Notes under the pieces: generated by a model
The model's database searches: none
The model's input: the letters and a program-made list of their open reading frames with translations, nothing else
Told to the model about the DNA's origin: nothing
Position numbers and translations under genes: made by a program
Shown here: positions 1 through 5,023 of the stretch, one piece after another
Layout of the letters: each line of letters opens with the position of its first letter
How positions within the stretch are numbered: position 1 is the stretch's first letter
Assembly: GCA_016650435.1 (NCBI GenBank)
Contig: JAENVT010000609.1
Coordinates: 1-5,023 of the forward strand
Reading direction: 5' to 3'
Source: Ilumatobacteraceae bacterium
GTDB taxonomy: Bacteria; Actinomycetota; Acidimicrobiia; Acidimicrobiales; Ilumatobacteraceae
DNA length: 5,023 nucleotides

Positions 1-1
1 G

Positions 2-211
2 ACCGTCAGCGACGAAGTTGTCGACGCCCTGCGCGGCGGGCAGGTCAAGCTGGCCAACGAACAGGCCCGCTACGAAATTGCGTTCCGACAGGATTTGGCA
101 TCGCTTGCCGAACTGTTGCGACACGGCCGAAAGCCCGACGAAGCACAGACCAACGAAGCACAGACCGACGAAGCACAGACCGACGAAGCACAGACCGACA
201 CGTCGAGCTAG
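2..211 (+). CDS. C-terminal end of an unrecognised protein with an acidic repeat tail (5' truncated)
   Basis: An open frame runs from the window edge to a TAG at 209-211, giving the last 69 residues of a protein whose start lies outside the window. Residues 1-43 look helical and charged, with segments such as DEVVDALRGG and ANEQARYEIAFRQDL, and could pack as two helices. The last 24 residues or so are a hydrophilic, acidic, probably disordered tail of four D/N-E-A-Q-T units followed by DTSS. There are no membrane segments, cysteines or recognisable catalytic motifs in the visible part. This frame is preferred over the longer plus-strand frame starting at position 18 because its composition is protein-like, whereas the other is Arg/Pro-rich low-quality sequence. 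Its stop also abuts the converging UPF0182 gene exactly, leaving no wasted bases. I do not recognise the family, and the function cannot be inferred from this fragment. Confidence 0.75.
   Translation, partial: TVSDEVVDALRGGQVKLANEQARYEIAFRQDLASLAELLRHGRKPDEAQTNEAQTDEAQTDEAQTDTSS
137..196 (+). repeat. Tandem repeat, 4 x 15 bp (GACGAAGCACAGACC)
   Basis: Four head-to-tail 15-base units lie at 137-151, 152-166, 167-181 and 182-196. Units 1, 3 and 4 are identical and unit 2 differs only at its first base (A for G, giving Asn for Asp). A further GAC begins a fifth, aborted unit. The period is a multiple of three, so each unit adds one D/N-E-A-Q-T pentapeptide without shifting the frame. The near-perfect identity at DNA level suggests recent expansion by slippage or recombination. 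Confidence 0.95.
208..211. other. Convergent stop-codon overlap (CTAG)
   Basis: The plus-strand gene ends with TAG at 209-211, and the minus-strand UPF0182 gene ends with TAG read from 210 to 208. The two stops share the palindromic CTAG, which sits inside GCTAGC at 207-212. There is no intergenic space and no GC-rich hairpin followed by a T-run on either strand. Neither gene therefore has a visible intrinsic terminator here, and transcripts from both sides probably run into each other's 3' coding sequence. Confidence 0.9.
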
Positions 212-3099
212 CCCTGTAGAGCGTCGACCGCTTGCTGCACCAATGCCCTGGCCTGCTCGACCCGCGCCTGGTAAGTGGCCAGATCGTGGGCTTCGAGCGC
301 TTGATCGGCTTCGGCGAACAACGCCTCGGCCTCGTCGAGCAGATCGGCCGGTGTCTTGTCGGTCGCTGGCGGTGTTACGGCGCCACCGGTGCCGGTGCCT
401 CCAGTGTCGACAGGGGTATCGCCGACGACGTCTCCGATGTTGGCTTCGAAGCCTGGGAACAGCTTGGCCAGCGCGCCGCTGAGCGAACTGCCGAACGCGG
501 CGTGGTTGTTCTGCGACACCAGCACCAACTCGATGGTCGGCTGCGACTCGCGGGTATCGCTGACCGTCGGCTGCACGTAGACCGGCCGCACCCACAACAA
601 TCCGCCGGCCAACGGCACCATCTGCAGATCGCCGAAGACCACGTCGGTGCCTTCGATGTTGAGCAAGCTGAGCTGTTGCGAGACGCTGGATTCGGTGTTC
701 ATCGTGTTGGAAACGGTGAACGGTCCATCCTCGGCACTCGTGACTTCGTACGCCACTAACGAGCCGTAGTCCTGCGGGTCGCTGCTTGCGGTCATGAACG
801 CCTGCAAGTTGCGTTTGCTGTCGTCGGTGGAAAATGGCACGAAGGGTCGCAACAGCTTGAACGATGCCTCGGTCTCGCCTGGTGATCGGAGCTCCGAGTA
901 GTACGGAACGAATCGCTCGGTCCCCGATTCGGTCGCCAGGTCGGTCTGCCCGGAGCTGGCGTCACCAGCAACGCTGTCGCTGGTGGTAAGTGACGTTGTA
1001 GCCCGCGGACGAGCGATGGGCGCCTGTGCAACCGACCACGCACCGGTGCGTCCGAAGAACGCGTCCGGGCTCAGCCGATACTTCGAATACGCCGCCGTCT
1101 GCACACGGAACAACTCTTCTGGATAGCGGAGGTGAGCGAGGAGCCCCTGCGGCATCTGCTCGCGTGTCTTGAACAAACCGGGAAACGCCGATTGCCAAAC
1201 CTTCGCAATAGGGTCGACGGGGTCGATGATGTAGAAGTCGACGGTCCCGTTGTAGGCGTCGACGACAACCTTGATGCTGTTGCGCACGTAGTTGAACGGA
1301 TGGTCGAGTCCGCTGCCAGGTTTGAGCTGCTTGCGGTCGCCGCTCTCGGCGTACGGATACCGGTCGGAAGTCGTGTACGCATCGATCACCCACACCACCC
1401 GGCCGTTGAGCGCCACCGGGTAGGGATCGTTGTCGTACGACAAGAATGGGGCAAGCTTCTTGGCTCGATCCTCGACCCTTCGGATCGACACCAGTCGGGA
1501 GGCGTCGTTGATTGCCCCCGAGCCGATCATGTTGTAGTCGAGGTAGCTGAGCGCGAACGCCATCCGCTTGAAGACCGAGTCGAGCTTGATGCCGCCGCTT
1601 CCGCTATATGGACCGGGGTCGTCGTAGCCCGGGCAAACCTCTTCGGCGACACCCGTGTCGACAATCGCATAGCCGGAGATGGCGTCGCTGTAGTACATCT
1701 CCGGTCTGTCGAGTTGGACCTGGCGATAGACCGGGCGGCGATCGCTGATCTGTCCCGACGGAGCCTCGACAAGACCGCACCCGTGGGTGTTGATGAGGTG
1801 CTGACCCTGCCACGACTTGTTGGCGATCGCCGAGAGGTCGAGTTCGCGCGCCGCCATCGAGACCTGTTGCACGCGCCCGTCGAGGTCGTAACGGTCGGGA
1901 TCGACGTCGTTGATGGTAAGACCGGCCTTCTGGCTCTGGTCAGTACGGAAGCGCCCGACCATCGCCTCGGGCTTCAGTAGCCGCACGTTCTTCAGCGGAG
2001 TGACATCGTTGCTCAGCGCCGTCTCGGTGATGTCGGCGAAGCTGACCTGTTTGCGTCCGACGTTGTCGATGCCAAGTGCATGAACGGTGGCGTCGATATT
2101 GCGGACGATGTACGGAGCTTCTTTGTCGCGCTGGTTCGGGTTGACAACGAGGGCCTGAATCGCTGCCGGGTAGATGACGCCGCCGATGAGAGCAATCACC
2201 GCCCACAGAGCCGACGCAACGACGGGGATGCGCCACGAGTTGGTGCGTAGTGTCGAGAGAAACAGACCGGCCACCAGTAGGGCGATCAACGTCAACAACA
2301 CGACAGCCGGTAGCTGTGCCTTGGCAGCCGAATACAACAGGCCGCGCACAAACCCGCGGGAGTCGGTGGTCAGTTCGTACCGAGTCAGCCAATAGTCGCC
2401 AGCTTTCACCACCGCCAACGCGGCGAGCAGTACAGCGACGTGTGCCTTGGTTGCACGGCGCACCTTCGGCCGCGGCGGCTGGATGATGATGCCGCCACTG
2501 AGGACGTGGGTGGCGATGACCAACAAGGTGATGAACACCAGCGCGGCGAACAACCAGTCGAGCACGAAGGCGATGAACGGCAGCCGGAACATGTAAAAGC
2601 CGACGTCGTGGCCGAACTGAGCGTCGGCAATACTGAACCGCTGCGAGTTGCGGAACATCAACCAGTCCTGCCAATGGCCGACGGCCGGAGCCGCGAACAA
2701 CAGACCGGCAACAGTGGCAACGGAGATGCGCAATGTTCGCAAGCGATGACCGAAGAACTCGTGGAAACGCTCGACGACCGGATGCGTGTTGGCAGAGAAC
2801 GCCGATGGTGCCAAGCGGTCGGCGATGACCAGGTTGAGGATGGCCAGGGCGACGAACGTGCCGCCGAACAAGAAGAACATCAGCAGCTTCGAGCGCAGCA
2901 TCGTCGAGAACACGCCGGCCCTGCCGACCGAGTCGAACCACAGATAGTCGGTGAAAAAACCGGCGAAGAATCGTCCGAACAACAACAGGCCGACGATGAT
3001 CACTGCCACGGCGATCAGGGCGATCCTGCCCTTGTCGGAGAATCGACGAGACCTCATCGGCGCGGGCCCACGAGGCGGTAGGTCGGACGGGTTCCGCAC
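208..3099 (-). CDS. UPF0182 family integral membrane protein
   Basis: This 963-residue protein of the UPF0182 family (PF03699) has the usual family length of about 900-1000. Its biochemical role is not established as far as I know. Seven hydrophobic segments lie near residues 26-48, 72-93, 124-142, 173-200, 219-236, 262-283 and 290-316. Arg/Lys-rich loops after segments 2, 4 and 6 put the N-terminus inside and the rest outside the cell. Family landmarks include TDYLWFDS (50-57), YIVRNIDAT (330-338), NTHGCG (437-442), GSGGIKL (500-506), APFLSYDNDPYPV (550-562), IDAYTTSDRYPY (572-583), NYVRNSIKVVVDAYNGTV (603-620) and LRYPEELFRVQ (657-667). Residues 697-728 form a Ser/Thr-rich linker, 890-915 a Gly/Thr/Pro linker, and 917-960 a charged helical tail typical of actinobacterial members. 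Only two cysteines occur, 441 and 489. I chose the GTG at 3099 because it sits nine bases after the upstream stop and the N-terminus (MRNPSDLP) looks family-like. An ATG at 3057 (residue 15) is the alternative. Neither has a clear Shine-Dalgarno sequence. Confidence 0.95.
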   Translation of the reverse strand: MRNPSDLPPRGPAPMRSRRFSDKGRIALIAVAVIIVGLLLFGRFFAGFFTDYLWFDSVGRAGVFSTMLRSKLLMFFLFGGTFVALAILNLVIADRLAPSAFSANTHPVVERFHEFFGHRLRTLRISVATVAGLLFAAPAVGHWQDWLMFRNSQRFSIADAQFGHDVGFYMFRLPFIAFVLDWLFAALVFITLLVIATHVLSGGIIIQPPRPKVRRATKAHVAVLLAALAVVKAGDYWLTRYELTTDSRGFVRGLLYSAAKAQLPAVVLLTLIALLVAGLFLSTLRTNSWRIPVVASALWAVIALIGGVIYPAAIQALVVNPNQRDKEAPYIVRNIDATVHALGIDNVGRKQVSFADITETALSNDVTPLKNVRLLKPEAMVGRFRTDQSQKAGLTINDVDPDRYDLDGRVQQVSMAARELDLSAIANKSWQGQHLINTHGCGLVEAPSGQISDRRPVYRQVQLDRPEMYYSDAISGYAIVDTGVAEEVCPGYDDPGPYSGSGGIKLDSVFKRMAFALSYLDYNMIGSGAINDASRLVSIRRVEDRAKKLAPFLSYDNDPYPVALNGRVVWVIDAYTTSDRYPYAESGDRKQLKPGSGLDHPFNYVRNSIKVVVDAYNGTVDFYIIDPVDPIAKVWQSAFPGLFKTREQMPQGLLAHLRYPEELFRVQTAAYSKYRLSPDAFFGRTGAWSVAQAPIARPRATTSLTTSDSVAGDASSGQTDLATESGTERFVPYYSELRSPGETEASFKLLRPFVPFSTDDSKRNLQAFMTASSDPQDYGSLVAYEVTSAEDGPFTVSNTMNTESSVSQQLSLLNIEGTDVVFGDLQMVPLAGGLLWVRPVYVQPTVSDTRESQPTIELVLVSQNNHAAFGSSLSGALAKLFPGFEANIGDVVGDTPVDTGGTGTGGAVTPPATDKTPADLLDEAEALFAEADQALEAHDLATYQARVEQARALVQQAVDALQG

Positions 3100-3108
3100 T
3101 CTGCGAGA

Positions 3109-5001
3109 CTAGCGGGGAGCTAACGCAAGCATGCAGCGGCAACCCTCGTGAGCCGGAGCACACGTGTGCCCGGTGGGGAACGGCTGACCCGCGGCGACTT
3201 CGCCGGCGAGGGCATTGTCTTCCGCGTCGGGACAAGCCGGGCCGTGGGGATCGACCATCCAGCAGACCTTGGTGCCCGGCACGACAGCAGCGAGCGCGCC
3301 GCGACCAAAGGCGGCGCGCGCCACGTCGTCGAGGTGCTCATCGATGCGCTGCGTTTTCCACTCGCGATACAAGCCGCGGACCATATTGGCCAAATCTTCG
3401 TTGTCGCCAGCCGCGTCGCCGACGGCTCGCTCCAGCCGCTCGCGCAGTGGGGCGACGATCGTCGCCGTCAATGCCTCGATGGCGGCCTTCGTCGCGCCGG
3501 CCCGGTTGATGTCGGCCCTATGTTCTTTCGCCGTGCCCTGGTCGATGCTTGCGGCGCCGATGAGCGCGGCCTTCTCGAGTTCGGAGGTGATGGCTGCCGC
3601 GTAACGCGAGGCCTGCTCGGCCTCCCACGGCAGCATCGTGTCGATTGTGCGCACTGGCTCGGTGCGGCGCAGCGTGTGCAGGATTTCGTTCTGTTCGTCG
3701 GCCAGCACACGCTTCAACTTGCGAGCGCACGTGACGATGAGCGGCGTCAGCGACGCGTCACGTTGGCCGAACAGCGTGTCGTCGAGCGCTTCTTCGACCA
3801 CAGGTGCCTCGGGTGACGCCTGGAAGACCGCGAGGTCTTCGACGATGGTCAACATCGTCGTTGCATCGCCTGCATCGGTCTCGCCTGTGTCTGCCTCCGA
3901 TGTGTCATCGGCGCCGTCCGTCGACGCCTCGGATTGCTGGGCTTGCTCGACGATCGACTCAGCGCGCGCAGCACGCAACCGCGCGAACAGATCGTCGACC
4001 GAGGCGGTGACGTCGACCGACGCGTTGTCGTCGTCATCGACTCCGAAGAGAGCCACCACCGGCGCTGCCTTGCGAGCGTTGTCGAGGTCGTTGTGATCGT
4101 GGACTTCGTGCGCGTCGCGCATCAACAAGACGGTGTTGTCGGCGTCGCTCTCTGACGGCGGCGTATCGACGGCTTCGGGCTCGACGGCTTCGTCGCTGCC
4201 GGCCATCGCCGTGTCGGGGGTCGCCGTCTCGGCCGCAGTGTCTTCGTCGGGCTCGACGTCGGCGATCGGGAGATCCGTGACAGGCTCTTCGGACGGCCGG
4301 TGGTTGGGAACCATCAGCGGCACTGGACCCGTCGTCGGAGCCAGGTTGACGTATTCGGCCGGCTCGCCCAGCGGGGTGAGCTCGGCCATGACGTCGACGG
4401 CTACGAGCCGCGACCGTTCGAAGGCCTGCAGCAAACGATCGCGCCCGTGCATCAACTGTTCGATCTGCTGGCGGGCAAGCTCACGACGCCGGGCAAGCTC
4501 GCTGAGCACGCGCTCGCGGTACGCGCGAGCCTCGTTGACCATTTCGCGACCTTGTTGCTTGGCCATAACCAACTCGGATTCGGCATCGGCTGACGCATCT
4601 TGACGCCGCCGTGCAGCCTCGACCTCGGCTTCTTCGCGCAGTCGCTGGGCTTCGTCGGTGGCTTCACGCAACATTCGCGACGCACCGTCTTCCGACCGGA
4701 TCTTGATCTGCGATGCCGCTTCGCGTGCTGTCTGCAGGATGCGCGCTGCCTCTTCGCCGAGCATGCGGGTGACAACTTCTTCGTCGAGCGCAACGACCGA
4801 ATTGGTCGAACCGCGCTGGGCGGTACGTAGCTCGCGCTCAAGGAACTTCTCGCGCTCTTGCAGCCGCGCCATCTCGGCGGCGACCATTCGCAACAGATCG
4901 CGCACCTCGGACTGGTCGTACCCGCGCCGCGATGTCGAGAACGACGCCGACGCCACCGCGTCGGGCGACGACGGATCAGGACGTGAAAACGAAAGTGCCA
5001 T
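3109..5001 (-). CDS. DivIVA-domain coiled-coil protein with a C-terminal MuF-like Cys/His cluster
   Basis: From the ATG at 5001 this encodes 630 residues. Residues 18-65 match the DivIVA N-terminal domain: Phe21, the R-R-G-Y-D core (25-29), EVRDLL, then a heptad-like helix. In DivIVA/Wag31 relatives this region binds curved membrane and forms parallel coiled coils at poles and septa. A second long charged coil covers about 75-200. Residues 210-405 are an acidic Asp/Glu/Thr/Ala-rich linker, presumably disordered, with short hydrophobic islands. Residues 405-570 are again helical. Residues 580-623 carry Cys580, Cys590, the FPTGH stretch with His612, Cys614, His618 and a final GCRC (Cys621, Cys623), resembling the end of phage Mu F-type proteins. 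Typical DivIVA proteins are about 150-400 residues and lack such a tail. A TTG at 5010 gives 633 residues, but MALSFSRPDPS looks the more natural N-terminus. The protein is likely cytoplasmic and co-transcribed with UPF0182. The DivIVA part is well supported by eye; the function of the tail is unknown. Confidence 0.88.
   Translation of the reverse strand: MALSFSRPDPSSPDAVASASFSTSRRGYDQSEVRDLLRMVAAEMARLQEREKFLERELRTAQRGSTNSVVALDEEVVTRMLGEEAARILQTAREAASQIKIRSEDGASRMLREATDEAQRLREEAEVEAARRRQDASADAESELVMAKQQGREMVNEARAYRERVLSELARRRELARQQIEQLMHGRDRLLQAFERSRLVAVDVMAELTPLGEPAEYVNLAPTTGPVPLMVPNHRPSEEPVTDLPIADVEPDEDTAAETATPDTAMAGSDEAVEPEAVDTPPSESDADNTVLLMRDAHEVHDHNDLDNARKAAPVVALFGVDDDDNASVDVTASVDDLFARLRAARAESIVEQAQQSEASTDGADDTSEADTGETDAGDATTMLTIVEDLAVFQASPEAPVVEEALDDTLFGQRDASLTPLIVTCARKLKRVLADEQNEILHTLRRTEPVRTIDTMLPWEAEQASRYAAAITSELEKAALIGAASIDQGTAKEHRADINRAGATKAAIEALTATIVAPLRERLERAVGDAAGDNEDLANMVRGLYREWKTQRIDEHLDDVARAAFGRGALAAVVPGTKVCWMVDPHGPACPDAEDNALAGEVAAGQPFPTGHTCAPAHEGCRCMLALAPR
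3133..3264 (-). other. MuF-like Cys/His cluster, putative zinc site (within the DivIVA-like CDS)
   Basis: This encodes residues 580-623 of the DivIVA-like protein. The order is Cys580, CWMVD, Cys590-Pro-Asp-Ala-Glu-Asp-Asn, a short Gly-rich turn, FPTGH (His612), Cys614, PAH (His618) and GCRC (Cys621, Cys623). Phage Mu F / SPP1 gp7-type proteins (PF04233) often end in a C-x2-C, a short loop, and a final P-x-H-x2-C-R-C pattern. The match is by eye. The spacing and the GH...PAH..CRC ending are convincing, but one expected cysteine is alanine here. Five of the six cysteines of the protein fall in this segment (the other is Cys425), which favours metal binding or disulfide formation. A cytoplasmic location favours metal. 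Confidence 0.65.
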
Positions 5002-5009
5002 TGAGCGCA

Positions 5010-5015
5010 ATCGTA
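5010..5015 (-). promoter_or_regulatory. Possible -10 element (TACGAT) of a leaderless promoter
   Basis: Reading the minus strand, TACGAT lies eight bases before the ATG at 5001, with TGCGCTCA between. This fits the actinobacterial TANNNT -10 consensus and the usual 6-8 base distance to a start site. Transcription would begin at or next to the A of the ATG, giving a leaderless message. No Shine-Dalgarno sequence precedes that ATG, which agrees with this reading. The -35 region lies beyond the window, and TANNNT alone is a weak signal. Confidence 0.35.
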
Positions 5016-5023
5016 GGTCGGGA

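Noticed and set aside
137..196. Possible CRISPR array or phage attachment repeat
   Set aside because: The units are contiguous 15-mers without spacers and are in frame with coding sequence, so they form a coding tandem repeat.
18..482. Plus-strand 154-codon frame across the left end
   Set aside because: It is Arg/Pro-rich and lacks protein-like composition. It overlaps the real C-terminal frame (2-211) and the UPF0182 3' end, so it is a GC-rich shadow.
963..985. Seven-base-pair inverted repeat (CACCAGC...GCTGGTG, nine-base loop)
   Set aside because: It lies inside the UPF0182 coding sequence in the Ser/Thr-rich linker and has no T-run. A single seven-base stem in about 5 kb of GC-rich DNA is expected by chance.
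1132..1980. Plus-strand 282-codon frame antisense to UPF0182
   Set aside because: It lies wholly opposite the strongly conserved UPF0182 core. The translation is Val/Asp/Arg-rich without motifs, as expected for the mirror of a GC-rich gene.
1940..3235. Minus-strand 431-codon frame overlapping the UPF0182 N-terminus and the DivIVA-like C-terminus
   Set aside because: It is Arg-rich and runs across both real genes in another frame. The membrane segments and family motifs are in the UPF0182 frame.
3109..3264. Prophage remnant suggested by the MuF-like tail
   Set aside because: The tail is in frame with a DivIVA-domain protein and next to a chromosomal UPF0182 gene. No portal, terminase or integrase sequence is seen, so a domain fusion or shared motif is the better reading.
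3148..3816. Plus-strand 222-codon frame opposite the DivIVA-like gene
   Set aside because: It is a shadow of the well-supported minus-strand coding sequence and has no recognisable domain.

Overview
The window holds two complete genes on the minus strand and the last 69 codons of a gene on the plus strand. Base composition is GC-rich. The large gene belongs to the UPF0182 (PF03699) membrane-protein family, common in Actinobacteria, and the gene upstream of it starts with an actinobacterial-style DivIVA domain. Together these suggest a high-GC actinobacterium. The protein style reminds me of Acidimicrobiia (Ilumatobacter-like), but this is an impression from memory, not a computed placement.

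Layout, left to right. Positions 2-211 (+) encode the C-terminal tail of an unrecognised protein, ending in four tandem copies of a 15-base unit (D/N-E-A-Q-T). Its stop codon overlaps the stop codon of the converging UPF0182 gene within the four bases CTAG (208-211). Positions 208-3099 (-) encode a 963-residue UPF0182 protein with seven N-terminal membrane segments and a very large extracytoplasmic part. Nine bases upstream of its GTG, positions 3109-5001 (-) encode a roughly 630-residue protein. It has an N-terminal DivIVA domain and coiled coil, a long acidic disordered linker, a helical region, and a C-terminal Cys/His cluster resembling the end of phage Mu F-type head-morphogenesis proteins.

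The two minus-strand genes are transcribed from right to left and are almost certainly one operon: a DivIVA-like cytoplasmic scaffold followed by an integral membrane protein. A possible -10 element (TACGAT) lies just upstream of the ATG of the DivIVA-like gene, spaced as in leaderless actinobacterial transcripts. Neither minus-strand gene has a clear Shine-Dalgarno sequence. I see no intrinsic terminator in the convergent overlap, no RNA genes, no mobile elements and no CRISPR. No stretch over 300 bases lacks a gene.

The most unusual item is the domain make-up of the DivIVA-like protein, a polar/septal-type scaffold joined to a MuF-like metal-binding tail. The rest is ordinary chromosomal actinobacterial sequence.
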